Shown here: positions 26,309 through 34,347 of the stretch, piece after piece
Layout: each line of letters opens with the position of its first letter
Numbering within the stretch: the stretch's first letter is position 1
Assembly: GCA_002869605.1 (NCBI GenBank)
Contig: PKUI01000142.1
Location: forward strand, 1 to 44,331
DNA from: Desulfuromonas sp.
GTDB taxonomy: Bacteria; Desulfobacterota; Desulfuromonadia; Desulfuromonadales; SZUA-401
Length of the DNA: 44,331 nt
Reading direction: 5' to 3'
Position numbers and translations under genes: made by a program
Notes under the pieces: generated by a model
What the model was told of the DNA's origin: nothing
What the model saw: the letters and a program-made list of their open reading frames with translations, nothing else
Database searches by the model: none

Positions 26309-27087
26309 GGCGTCTGCCCGGCATGTTGCCCCTGGGCTTCGCACCAGAGGCGCGTGGCGCCGATCACCGCCATCGGAATACACAGCAATTGAACCAGCGG
26401 AATCGCCAGCAGTAGCAGCACACCACAACTGAAACCGAGCATCAGCCGCTTGCGCCCGGCGATGAAGCGTCTCTGCTCGCGAAATCCGAGCCGTTTGCGG
26501 GTCATGGTAAAACTCACGTATTCGATGCTCAAAAAATAGAGGGTTATCGCGGTGGCCAGCACCGCATAGATCAGACTGCCAAAGGCGGGGATCAGATTGA
26601 ACGAGAAGATCACCAGCATCAGCACAACAAACACCGTCATCTTCTTCAGTTCATCCAGCAACGCCCTGATGGCGTCACGCCCAAACTGGGCCAGCGAAAA
26701 AGATTCATCGTTGACCGTCGCGGTGAGTAGTTCTTCGGTACGTTCCGAGAGCAGCTCGTTGAATGGAGACGCGATCAGGTTCCCGACCACGGTAAAGGTG
26801 AAAAACACCACCACGGCCGTCAAGGCAAAGGCCAGTGTCCAGAGAAAATAGTAGAGCGTCGCCCAGTACCAGGCATCCCCTTGCGGAATCCACTCGCTGA
26901 CCGTAGTCGAGAAAAAATTGAGTCCCAGCCAGCTCACCAGTGAAAAGACCAGCAGGTTGATCAGAAACGGAATCACGATATAGCGCAAGAGTCCGGGATT
27001 CCGGAACACAAAGCCGAAGCTGGCGAAAGGCGTGCGAAAACCACTGACAAATTGCCCAGCCGTCGATGTGATCAGTTTTACAGGCAT
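26305..27087 (-). CDS. EI24/CysZ family membrane protein
   Basis: The 260-aa protein has five to six membrane segments and the pattern of the EI24 domain family, which includes the sulfate transporter CysZ: an N-terminal GFRTPFASFGFVFRNPGLLRYIVIPFLIN, a VVGNLIASPFNELLSERTE motif and a C-terminal FIAGRKRLMLGFSCG. Whether it carries sulfate is unknown. It overlaps the phosphatase gene by 4 nt, so they form a two-gene unit. Confidence 0.85.
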   Translation of the reverse strand: MPVKLITSTAGQFVSGFRTPFASFGFVFRNPGLLRYIVIPFLINLLVFSLVSWLGLNFFSTTVSEWIPQGDAWYWATLYYFLWTLAFALTAVVVFFTFTVVGNLIASPFNELLSERTEELLTATVNDESFSLAQFGRDAIRALLDELKKMTVFVVLMLVIFSFNLIPAFGSLIYAVLATAITLYFLSIEYVSFTMTRKRLGFREQRRFIAGRKRLMLGFSCGVLLLLAIPLVQLLCIPMAVIGATRLWCEAQGQHAGQTP

Positions 27088-27256
27088 TAAATCACCTCTC
27101 TAAAGGGGGATGTCGCACAAAGAGGGACCGCACCCTCCTGCGTGTTGCTAACGCCAGCGTTTGCTGCGCCACAGATAAGGCGCGATGGTAACGTGTCGAT
27201 CGAAGCTTGTCGAGAGGGGAATGTCCCCTACGCAACTGCAAACATTTTAAGCATCA

Positions 27257-27275
27257 GTGCCCAAGCATTAGGCAC
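27257..27275. promoter_or_regulatory. Dyad GTGCC-N9-GGCAC upstream of the solo amt promoter
   Basis: The half-sites GTGCC (27257-27261) and GGCAC (27271-27275) stand 51 nt upstream of the -24 element. The same dyad with the same 9-nt spacing lies upstream of the second glnK promoter (32270-32288), which suggests a shared enhancer-binding protein. Confidence 0.5.
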
Positions 27276-27325
27276 CACCGGCAACTTCGAAAGGACTAAC
27301 TAGCTGATTCTGCGTGTTGAAAAAA

Positions 27326-27342
27326 GTGGCACGGGACTTGGA
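27326..27342 (+). promoter_or_regulatory. Sigma-54 type promoter of the solo amt gene
   Basis: GTGGCACG-N4-TTGGA has a perfect -24 box and correct spacing; the -12 box is TTGG instead of TTGC. Transcription would start near 27353, right before the first leader hairpin. Confidence 0.55.
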
Positions 27343-27355
27343 TTAGCACCGGACA

Positions 27356-27400
27356 CTCCGGGAACGGCCCCGGGGATTCACTCATGACAAGGAGGTCATG
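27356..27400 (+). promoter_or_regulatory. Dual hexaloop leader motif with Shine-Dalgarno in the second loop (ANTAR target type)
   Basis: Hairpin 1 (27356-27375) is CTCCGGG-AACGGC-CCCGGGG, seven pairs. Hairpin 2 (27383-27400) is CATGAC-AAGGAG-GTCATG, six perfect pairs. Both six-base loops have A at 1 and G at 4. The Shine-Dalgarno AAGGAGG (27389-27395) is formed by the second loop plus the first stem base. There is no terminator here, so if an ANTAR protein binds it would act on ribosome access and not on termination. Confidence 0.65.
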
Positions 27401-27404
27401 TCCG

Positions 27405-28619
27405 ATGGAGACGTCTGTCCAAGCGATTACTCGCTCCGGCGATGTACTGTTTTTGCTGCTCGGTGCCGTCATGGTATTTGCCATGCACGCCGGTTTTGCA
27501 TTCCTTGAAGTTGGTACTGTCCGTAAAAAAAGCCAGACCAACGCCTTCGTAAAGATCCTTACCGACTGGTCGGTTTCGACCGTGGTCTACTTCGTGATCG
27601 GTTACTGGATCGCCTACGGAGTCAATTTTTTCCAACCTGCCGAAGCACTGCTCGGCAACAATCAGGGCTACGAGCTGGTGCGCTTCTTTTTCCTGCTCTG
27701 CTTCGCGGCCTGTATCCCGGCGATCATCTCCGGCGGTATCGCCGAACGTACCCGGTTCTGGCCGCAGGTGCTGGCCGGCGCCATCTTTGCGGGCCTCACC
27801 TACCCGCTTTTCGAGTCGTTCATCTGGGGACGCAACAGCGGCGGTCTGCAGTCTTTCTTTGAAAACAGTTTCGGCGCTCCGTTCCACGACTTTGCCGGCA
27901 GCGTGGTGGTTCACTCCATGGGAGGGTGGCTCGCGCTGCCCGCCGTGCTGCTGCTTGGACCGCGCATGGGGCGCTGGATTCGTGGCAAGAGCCAACCGAT
28001 CCCGATCAGCAACATCCCGTTTTTGGCGCTGGGTAGCTGGATCCTGGCCATCGGCTGGTTCGGCTTTAACGTCATGAGCGCGCAGAGCATAAACGGCATC
28101 TCCGGGCTGGTGGCAGTGAACTCGCTGCTCGCCATGGTCGGCGGCGTGCTCTTCGCCCTTGTCGCCGGCAAGAACGACCCCGGCTTCACCCACAATGGCG
28201 CCCTCGCCGGCCTGATCGCCATCTGCGCCGGTTCGGACATCGTCCACCCGATTGCAGCGTTTGTTATCGGCGGCATCGGCGCGCTGATCTTTGTTTACGG
28301 CTTCCAGTGGGAACAGGAAAAACTCAAGATCGACGACGTACTCGGCGTCTGGCCGCTGCACGGCATCATCGGCAGCTGGGGCGGCATCGCCGCCGGAATC
28401 TTCGGCGGCAGCGCACTGGGCGGTCTCGGCGGCGTCACCTTCATCAGCCAGCTGGCGGGGAGCCTGCTGGCCATCGTCTACGCACTGGTGACCGGTTTCG
28501 TGGTCTACGGAATCATCGTCAAAATCTTCGGCTTCCGCCTGGTTGATGAGGAAGAATACCGCGGTTCCGACCTGACGATCCACAAGATCACCGCCTACCC
28601 CGAGGACACGGTCTCCTAA
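27405..28619 (+). CDS. amt: Ammonium transporter, solo copy without glnK
   Basis: The start is the ATG at 27405, 9 nt after AAGGAGG; the in-frame ATG at 27384 lies inside the ribosome-site hairpin. The 404-aa protein has about eleven membrane helices and both pore histidines (VVVHSMGGW and WPLHGIIGSW). Unlike the other two Amt proteins here it has no cleavable signal peptide, and it belongs to a distinct, more divergent branch (WGRNSGGLQSF insert, NVMSAQSINGI instead of the usual FNGGS). The tail RLVDEEEYRGSDLTIHKITAYP could still contact PII. No glnK accompanies it. Confidence 0.93.
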   Translation: METSVQAITRSGDVLFLLLGAVMVFAMHAGFAFLEVGTVRKKSQTNAFVKILTDWSVSTVVYFVIGYWIAYGVNFFQPAEALLGNNQGYELVRFFFLLCFAACIPAIISGGIAERTRFWPQVLAGAIFAGLTYPLFESFIWGRNSGGLQSFFENSFGAPFHDFAGSVVVHSMGGWLALPAVLLLGPRMGRWIRGKSQPIPISNIPFLALGSWILAIGWFGFNVMSAQSINGISGLVAVNSLLAMVGGVLFALVAGKNDPGFTHNGALAGLIAICAGSDIVHPIAAFVIGGIGALIFVYGFQWEQEKLKIDDVLGVWPLHGIIGSWGGIAAGIFGGSALGGLGGVTFISQLAGSLLAIVYALVTGFVVYGIIVKIFGFRLVDEEEYRGSDLTIHKITAYPEDTVS

Positions 28620-28638
28620 ATAAGCAATTCACCACCGA

Positions 28639-28674
28639 CCAGGCCGTGGCAGTTGCCACGGCCTGGTTACTTTT
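28639..28674 (+). terminator. Terminator of the solo amt gene
   Basis: CCAGGCCGTGGCA-GT-TGCCACGGCCTGG, a 13-bp perfect stem, is followed by TTACTTTT, 20 nt after the amt stop. Confidence 0.85.
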
Positions 28675-28984
28675 CACCTCCCAACCACGACCCGAGCTCG
28701 CCCAGATCTGTCGACTCCAACAGATAAGCAATCCCTTGCAGCAGGGCACGCGCTTGCAACTCGTGCAGCAACTGAAGATTCGTCCAGCGCTCAACCTCAA
28801 GCCCCGACTCGACATCGAGGTAGCCCCACATATGCTGCAACGCGTTTCGCACCCTACCTGTCGATGGTGACAGCCGTAGCTGTTCACACAGCAGTTGTAC
28901 CAGCCCAGTGAAATCATCGTTAGGTCGCATTGGAGCGACCTGCTCCCCTAGCATCGAATAAAGTTCTGGACTTCGCGCCATCAC
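28667..28984 (-). CDS. Residual open frame encoding a DUF1722-like domain (part of a decayed gene)
   Basis: This 105-residue frame (GTG at 28984, ATG at 28981) contains MARSPELYSMLG, RVRNALQHMWGYL and a helical C-terminus, matching the DUF1722 domain of YbgA-type proteins. The domain normally begins upstream at an H-K pair; here HK sits just before an in-frame TAA at 28990-28988, in the same frame. The frame is therefore most likely the surviving end of the larger broken gene described separately and not an independent gene. It has no good ribosome site. Confidence 0.5.
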   Translation of the reverse strand: MMARSPELYSMLGEQVAPMRPNDDFTGLVQLLCEQLRLSPSTGRVRNALQHMWGYLDVESGLEVERWTNLQLLHELQARALLQGIAYLLESTDLGELGSWLGGEK

Positions 28985-29364
28985 CGATTATTTATGTTGA
29001 CGCCAAAGCTGCTGCGCCGTGCCCGGCAGAGGCATGCGTCCCGGCTCTCGCCGATGATACTTCTCCGCCAACATTGCAAACTGATGGCGAGGACATCAAT
29101 ATACGTCGGCGGCTAGGCACTCAGGTTATCGACAATCGATACAGGGCTGCGGTCATGGTAACCGCGCAAAGCCATCTCTGCCGCGAGTTGCCGATGACGC
29201 ATGTGCAGCGCCCAGCCGTACCCGACCCAGCGCAGGGTTTCGGGATGACGGGAGTACCCCTTGCGCCGATTAACCAGAATCGGCACGATGCCGTGAAGTT
29301 AACGGTGTTCCCCGAGCAGGCTTTGGCGGTTCAAATATCCCGGGCTGATATCCCAGACACGCAC
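28667..29364 (-). pseudogene. Decayed fusion gene: T4 endonuclease V-like (pyrimidine dimer glycosylase) domain plus DUF1722 domain
   Basis: From a GTG at 29364 with AGGAGG upstream the frame reads VRVWDISPGYLNRQSLLGEHR, then TAA (29301-29299), then continues in frame with LHGIVPILVNRRKGYSRHPETLRW and WALHMRHRQLAAEMALRGYHDRSPV. A TAG (29115-29113) interrupts next, then PPTYIDV in frame, a one-base shift, PRHQFAMLAEKYHRREPGRMPLPG, and TAA (28990-28988) before the DUF1722-like part. Intact relatives would read REL after GEH, so the first stop replaces the glutamate that corresponds to catalytic Glu23 of T4 endonuclease V. Three stops and a frameshift make this a clear pseudogene. The family role would be UV-photoproduct repair (by homology). 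Confidence 0.8.
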
Positions 29365-29420
29365 CCTCTCCTCCTGAAGCAGGCTATCCACTGCTCAGTT
29401 TCAACCATACCAACGACACA

Positions 29421-29450
29421 AAAAAAACGCCGCCCCCTGCGGGGCGGCGT
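29421..29450 (-). terminator. Terminator of the glnK-amt-porin operon
   Basis: ACGCCGCCCC-GCAG-GGGGCGGCGT on the minus strand is followed by a run of T, about 60 nt after the porin stop. Confidence 0.9.
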
Positions 29451-29506
29451 TGCGGATGGTGACAGGAGGCAATCGAGTCAACCAACACATTTTGTTCGAG
29501 GTAAAT

Positions 29507-30253
29507 CTAGAAAGCCAGAGTAGCACCGACAGAAACGTAGCCCTCGTCCTCGAGCAGACCGATGTCTTCGGCATCGTCCCCAACGACATAGTAGTAGAGG
29601 TAAGAAGCATCGACACTGACCTGGTCGGTGATCGAGTAAGCGATACCGGCGCTGAAATCAGCGGTACCGAAGTCATCAAACACCATACCACCAGCGAGGC
29701 TGGCAACAAAGGGGCTCTCCTGGTTGTAGTTGATAGCCGCACCGACACTCAGGCTCAGACCCTCTGCCAAATCGATATAGTGCCCAAAGCCCAGGGAGTA
29801 GTAGAGACCATCGATTTCATCGGAGCTTGCCTGATCATAATCGTAATAAACCGTAAAAGAAGGAGCAAGGATGGTGTCCAGACCAAGGCCAAGATAGGCT
29901 TCGTGAGTTGAGCCACCAGCAGCACCAAAGGAGTAGTATGCGTTACCCAGGCTCACAGAAAGCATATCGGAAGGAGCAAAGGTATAATCTACGATGATAT
30001 CAGTCTCGAGGGTTTCATCAGAGTTAAGGCCCGAAAGATCGGTGTTGGTCCAGTAACTGATAGTGAACCCGTTGAAGCCAACGTCCATACCTGCCTGCAG
30101 CGCCGCTTCACTGTCGTTGATGTCCACACCGCGCCAGAGGTACTTGTCGACCACGTAGCCATAGACATCGGCACTGGTTTCGAGGGCAAAAGCCGAGGTG
30201 GCAAAAGCCATTACACATCCCAACATCGCAATTACTGCTACAAACTTTTTCAT
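29507..30253 (-). CDS. Outer-membrane beta-barrel protein of the TorF/gcw_chp (TIGR02001) type
   Basis: The ATG at 30253 has AAGGAG 8 nt upstream; the product is 248 aa. It has a signal peptide (cut after TSAFA) and a mature part of alternating aromatic beta-strands rich in Tyr, Gly, Asp and Ser ending in VSVGATLAF, a terminal phenylalanine typical for outer-membrane insertion. The early motif DKYLWRGVDINDSEAALQ is the hallmark of this family. It is the last gene of the glnK-amt operon, separated from amt by 77 nt, so it may help small nitrogen compounds cross the outer membrane. This role is inferred from context. Confidence 0.88.
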   Translation of the reverse strand: MKKFVAVIAMLGCVMAFATSAFALETSADVYGYVVDKYLWRGVDINDSEAALQAGMDVGFNGFTISYWTNTDLSGLNSDETLETDIIVDYTFAPSDMLSVSLGNAYYSFGAAGGSTHEAYLGLGLDTILAPSFTVYYDYDQASSDEIDGLYYSLGFGHYIDLAEGLSLSVGAAINYNQESPFVASLAGGMVFDDFGTADFSAGIAYSITDQVSVDASYLYYYVVGDDAEDIGLLEDEGYVSVGATLAF

Positions 30254-30329
30254 CACTCGTACTCCTTAGTCACTGTAGTTTAATAATGCCGGGCGACCAA
30301 TGCCGCCCGGCTCATTGAATGTAATCCGT

Positions 30330-31631
30330 TTAGCCGTTGATCTTCTGAAAGTCGGGGTAAGCTTCCATACCGATTTCGGTAACATCGAGGCCTTTGAATT
30401 CCTCTTCCTCGCTGGCGCGGATGCCGATGGTGAACTTGATGGCCAGCCATACGATGGCGCTGGTAACCAGCACGAAAGCACCGGTCGCTGCGACACCCAC
30501 AAACTGGGTGAAGAAGCTGGCGCCTTCGTCAGTGATGGGCACAGCCATGGTGCCCCAGATACCGCACACCAGGTGGACCGAGAGCGCACCAACCACGTCG
30601 TCGATCTTGAGCTTGTCGAAGAAGGGTACAGCCAGCACGCAGAGCACGCCGCCCACAGCACCGATCAGAGACGCCGAGCCGAGGGTCGGGGTTGCAGGGC
30701 CCGCGGTGATCGAAACCAGACCAGCCAGGGCGCCGTTGAGCCCCATGGTGACATCAACCTTCTTGTAAAGGACCTGAACCATGATCATGGCGGCGATCAT
30801 ACCGCCGCAGGCGGCCATATTGGTATTGGCCATGACGTTCGACATTTCGATGGCCGAAGCGGCGTCGCCCAGAGCGAGCACCGAACCGCCATTAAAACCG
30901 TACCAGCCCATCCACAGGATGAAAGTACCGAGTGTCGCCAGAGGAATATTCGAACCGGGCATCGGGTTGACACTACCGTCTTTGCCGTACTTGCCCTTAC
31001 GGGCGCCGAGGATAATAGCACCGGTCAAAGCAGCCCAACCGCCGACTGAGTGAACAATGGTCGAACCGGCGTAATCGGCGAAGCCCATCTCCGAAAGCCA
31101 GCCGCCACCCCAGCCCCAGGAGCCCTGGATCGGGTAGATAATGCCACAGAGAATGGCGCAGAACAGCAGGAACGACCAGAGCTTGATCCGTTCGGCCACA
31201 CAACCGGATACGATCGAGCAGGCCGCGCCGCAGAAGACCATCTGGAAGAACCAGTCGGAAGCGGCCGAATAACCACCCGAGTAGTCACCAGCCAGAGCCG
31301 CTGCATCATCGGCAACCCAAGGGCCAAAGGAACCGATAAAGCCGTTAACGTCGGCATACATCAGATTGTAACCAGTCACATAAAAGAGGATGCCTGCGAT
31401 GCCGAACAGCGAGATGTTCTTCAGGCAGATGGTCGCCACGTTCTTCTGGCGAACCAGACCGGCTTCAAGCATACCGAAACCGGCGGCCATCCACATGACC
31501 AAGATACCCATCACCAGGAAGGAAAAGGTGTTCAGTACGTACGAAAGCTCCGAGACCGGTGCGTCCTCAGCTAACGCCAATGCGGGAACCAGCACCAAAC
31601 CTGCAGTGATCAAAGAAACGATTTTCTTCAT
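30330..31631 (-). CDS. amtB: Ammonium channel/transporter AmtB (second glnK-linked copy)
   Basis: The 433-aa protein has a signal peptide (cut near ALALAEDAP), about eleven membrane helices and both pore histidines (TIVHSVGGW and LSVHLVCGIW). The signature FNGGSVLALGDA and the C-terminal GLDVTEIGMEAYPDFQ, the GlnK-contact tail, are intact. It lacks the Pro/Ala-rich tail of the first AmtB and differs in its second extracellular part (SDWFFQMVFCGAACSIVSGCVAERIK). GlnK precedes it by 31 nt and the porin follows. Confidence 0.96.
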   Translation of the reverse strand: MKKIVSLITAGLVLVPALALAEDAPVSELSYVLNTFSFLVMGILVMWMAAGFGMLEAGLVRQKNVATICLKNISLFGIAGILFYVTGYNLMYADVNGFIGSFGPWVADDAAALAGDYSGGYSAASDWFFQMVFCGAACSIVSGCVAERIKLWSFLLFCAILCGIIYPIQGSWGWGGGWLSEMGFADYAGSTIVHSVGGWAALTGAIILGARKGKYGKDGSVNPMPGSNIPLATLGTFILWMGWYGFNGGSVLALGDAASAIEMSNVMANTNMAACGGMIAAMIMVQVLYKKVDVTMGLNGALAGLVSITAGPATPTLGSASLIGAVGGVLCVLAVPFFDKLKIDDVVGALSVHLVCGIWGTMAVPITDEGASFFTQFVGVAATGAFVLVTSAIVWLAIKFTIGIRASEEEEFKGLDVTEIGMEAYPDFQKING

Positions 31632-31662
31632 TATTCTTAACTCCTAACTCTTGTTACCGTGT

Positions 31663-32080
<418 letters not shown>

Positions 32081-32090
<10 letters not shown>

Positions 32091-32124
32091 GCCTATTCAG
32101 CCTAAATTGGAACGTCACTGTTCC
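32081..32124 (-). promoter_or_regulatory. Dual hexaloop leader motif (ANTAR target type), glnK second copy
   Basis: Hairpin 1 (32124-32109) is GGAAC-AGTGAC-GTTCC, five perfect pairs. Hairpin 2 (32094-32081) is AGGC-AAAGGC-GCCT, four perfect pairs. Both six-base loops have A at 1 and G at 4, and the loop of hairpin 2 is the same as in the first glnK leader. The 3' stem of hairpin 2 is part of the terminator's 5' arm, so the two exclude each other as expected for ANTAR antitermination. Confidence 0.8.
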
Positions 32125-32160
32125 CCAGCCGATTATCTTTTGCACTACTGCCATCTTTAT

Positions 32161-32178
32161 TAGCAGGGCTCGTGCCAA
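32161..32178 (-). promoter_or_regulatory. Sigma-54 type promoter of the second glnK operon
   Basis: The minus strand reads TTGGCACG-N4-CTGCTA, with a perfect -24 box and the GC of the -12 box at the right distance. It is the best sigma-54 site in the window. The leader to glnK would be about 150 nt. Confidence 0.8.
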
Positions 32179-32269
32179 CTATTTAACTGCTGTATTTTTA
32201 GTAAGTTACAAAAACAAGCCATCGCCACTGCCCGCCAATTGAGCAGCTGAGCACAAGGTGAAACTTTCC

Positions 32270-32288
32270 GTGCCTCTTTTTCCGGCAC
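32270..32288. promoter_or_regulatory. Dyad GTGCC-N9-GGCAC upstream of the second glnK promoter
   Basis: Half-sites at 32270-32274 and 32284-32288 lie about 92 nt upstream of the -24 element on the minus strand, a usual enhancer distance. The same dyad is found upstream of the solo amt promoter. Confidence 0.5.
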
Positions 32289-32320
32289 CATCTTCTGCGG
32301 CTGTTGTCCCAAGTTAATTC

Positions 32321-32349
32321 TTGTCTTGTGAGAACGATTTTTTTATACT
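32321..32349 (+). promoter_or_regulatory. Sigma-70 promoter of the 6S-like RNA
   Basis: TTGTCT and TATACT with an exact 17-nt spacer lie just upstream of the structured RNA and point to a transcript start near 32356. Confidence 0.7.
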
Positions 32350-32359
32350 CTGAGACAGA

Positions 32360-32552
32360 GTTGATTTATCTCTCTGCCCTGCTGGTGAGGTTAGATTGCC
32401 CAGGCGGAATAAATGTTGTACGGGTCCCCTTCCAGAGCTTCTGTGTGCCTGCCCTCCTCGCAGAGGGACGCCTAACGTAGCAACAAGGGAACCCACCTCG
32501 TAGGGATTCGCTGTGCGGCCCTTCGACCCACGGCAGGAGTGGAGAGATACCC
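32360..32552 (+). ncRNA. ssrS: 6S RNA (SsrS-like)
   Basis: An approximately 190-nt non-coding stretch folds into one long rod. The ends TATCTCTC (32367-32374) and GAGAGATA (32542-32549) pair, then CCTGC pairs with GCAGG. An open centre follows, and an apical arm pairs GGGT and CCCTT with AAGGG and ACCC. The conserved-looking GGGAACCCACCT after the apical arm is typical of 6S RNAs outside enterobacteria. 6S RNA imitates an open promoter and binds the housekeeping RNA polymerase. It has its own consensus promoter and a terminator directly after it. The family call is from memory of structure and key motifs, so ends are approximate. Confidence 0.68.
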
Positions 32553-32583
32553 AAGGCGCGGGAACTTACCGGCGCCTTTTTTT
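32553..32583 (+). terminator. Terminator of the 6S-like RNA
   Basis: AAGGCGC with following GG pairs with CC and GGCGCCTT around GAACTTA and is followed by TTTTTTT. It separates the RNA from the downstream TraB-family gene, which starts 26 nt later. Confidence 0.8.
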
Positions 32584-32608
32584 CTGAGCGAAAGAAGTGA
32601 CCTTAAGC

Positions 32609-33781
32609 ATGACCGAAGAAAAACAGTCCATTACCCGCCTCCACGTCGAAGACCGCGAGTTTATCCTGATCGGCACCGCTCATATTTCCCAGGAGTCGGT
32701 AGATACAGTCACCCAGGCCATCCTTGACGAACAACCAGACACGGTCTGTGTCGAACTCGACGAGCAACGTTTCCAGGCGCTCAAAAATCGCAACCGCTGG
32801 GAATCGCTGAACCTGATCCAGGTGATTCGCAAGGGACAGGCACCGTTTCTGATGGCCAACCTGGCGCTCTCATCGTTCCAGAAGCGCCTCGGGCTACATA
32901 CCGGCGTCAAACCTGGAGCAGAACTTGTAGCGGCGGCAGAAACCGCCGAGCAGCAGGGTTTGACTGTCGAACTGGTTGATCGCAACCTGCGCACCACCCT
33001 GTTGAGGGCATGGCGTAAGACCGGCTTCTTCAAAAAAATGTACCTGCTTGCGACACTGCTCGGCAGCATCTTCGAAGATCAGAAGATCGACGAAGAGGAG
33101 TTAAACCGGTTGCGCCAAACCGATACCCTATCGGCCATGCTCGAAGAGATGTCCGAGCTGCTCCCCACGGTCAAAGGGATTCTGGTCGACGAACGCGACA
33201 TCTTTATGGCTCATCATATCCGCCACGCCCCCGGCAACAAGGTGCTGGCGGTGGTCGGGGCGGCTCACATGCCCGGCATCGTCAAACGTTTCAATGAAGA
33301 TCTCGAGCCTGCGACCCTCGAAGAGCTCAACACCCTGCCCCCCAAACCGCTGATCTCGCGCATGATTCCATGGCTGATCCCCGGCATCGTTGTGGCGCTG
33401 TTTATTGCCGGCTTCTTCTTCGGAGACCGCAGTCGCGTCGCCGATGCGGCGCTGGCCTGGGTGCTCGCCAACGGCGTTCTTTCGGCCATCGGAACAATGG
33501 TGGCTTTCGGGCATCCGCTGACAATACTCAGTGCCTTCATAGCCGCACCGATCACCTCACTTAACCCCACGATCGGAGCCGGCTTTGTTACAGGTATCGT
33601 GCAAGCTTTTGTCGCCCCCCCGACCGTTGGAGACATGGAGCATGTCGGTGACGACCTGGTCACCGTCAAGGGATGGTGGAGCAATCGTCTGGCAAGAGTC
33701 CTATTGGTATTTGTCCTCTCATCTCTGGGCTCGGTCGCGGGAACTTTTCTTGCCTTCCACTGGCTCAAGGATCTTATCTGA
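32609..33781 (+). CDS. TraB/PrgY family membrane protein
   Basis: From the ATG at 32609 the product is 390 aa; a GTG at 32597 is a possible alternative and no strong ribosome site decides between them. The N-terminal half is the TraB domain with LIGTAHISQES (about 18-28), CVELDEQRF, DERDIFMAHHI and VVGAAHMPGI. This is the conserved glutamate/histidine set seen in this metalloprotease-like (Tiki/TraB) superfamily. The C-terminal half has about four membrane helices. The Enterococcus relative PrgY binds or inactivates a peptide pheromone; the role in Gram-negatives is unknown. It directly follows the 6S-like RNA. Confidence 0.9.
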   Translation: MTEEKQSITRLHVEDREFILIGTAHISQESVDTVTQAILDEQPDTVCVELDEQRFQALKNRNRWESLNLIQVIRKGQAPFLMANLALSSFQKRLGLHTGVKPGAELVAAAETAEQQGLTVELVDRNLRTTLLRAWRKTGFFKKMYLLATLLGSIFEDQKIDEEELNRLRQTDTLSAMLEEMSELLPTVKGILVDERDIFMAHHIRHAPGNKVLAVVGAAHMPGIVKRFNEDLEPATLEELNTLPPKPLISRMIPWLIPGIVVALFIAGFFFGDRSRVADAALAWVLANGVLSAIGTMVAFGHPLTILSAFIAAPITSLNPTIGAGFVTGIVQAFVAPPTVGDMEHVGDDLVTVKGWWSNRLARVLLVFVLSSLGSVAGTFLAFHWLKDLI

Positions 33782-33807
33782 GGCGCTTCACCTTTTCTCG
33801 AATACAC

Positions 33808-33846
33808 AAAAAAGCCCTGCGTGCTGATGGCACGCAGGGCTTTTTT
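33808..33846. terminator. Bidirectional terminator
   Basis: GCCCTGCGTGC-TGAT-GGCACGCAGGGC has A residues before and TTTTTT after it. It sits between the convergent TraB-family and PsiE-like genes and should end both. Confidence 0.92.
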
Positions 33847-33870
33847 AACTTTCAACATTCTCGAATAGCT

Positions 33871-34338
33871 TCAGCTTTTTACAGTCTCATCCTTTTGAAT
33901 AACCCAGTACGTCGCAGCAACGGCCACGATTAACACCGCCAGCCCAACCATCGAAGTATATTGAACCTCCTTGAAGTCAACCAGGACCACTTTCCGCGCC
34001 AAGGCCAAGAGTGCAACCAGCAATACCGAGCGCACCTTAACCAGGGCCGACTTGGACGTGATATCCGGCAGAACCGTGTGATTGAATTCAAGGGCAATCA
34101 AGACCGTCATGAAAGTACCGAACACCTTAATGAAGGCATCATGGTCGATCATGTGGGTGTCGGAAACCACCACGTGATACAGGGCCACACCGCTTTGCGC
34201 CAGGGTTAGGACCACAGAGATAGCCACCATAATCGTCAGTACCGCCACCACAAGTCGCTCGAAATGGTGGTATCCGGGCGAACCAAAGATCATGCGCTTC
34301 ACAATCGGAGCGGTTTTAGTATCATTTTTTTTGGGCAT
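33871..34338 (-). CDS. PsiE-like membrane protein
   Basis: The 155-aa protein starts at the ATG at 34338 with GAGGAG just upstream. It has four membrane helices and the pattern of the PsiE family (phosphate-starvation-inducible E): HHFERLVVAVLTIMV, then FGTFMTVLIALEFNHTVLPD and VKVRSVLLVALLALARKVVLVD. The molecular function of this family is unknown. It begins 10 nt after the aldehyde dehydrogenase gene on the same strand, so the two are cotranscribed. Confidence 0.88.
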   Translation of the reverse strand: MPKKNDTKTAPIVKRMIFGSPGYHHFERLVVAVLTIMVAISVVLTLAQSGVALYHVVVSDTHMIDHDAFIKVFGTFMTVLIALEFNHTVLPDITSKSALVKVRSVLLVALLALARKVVLVDFKEVQYTSMVGLAVLIVAVAATYWVIQKDETVKS

Positions 34339-34347
34339 CACACTCCT

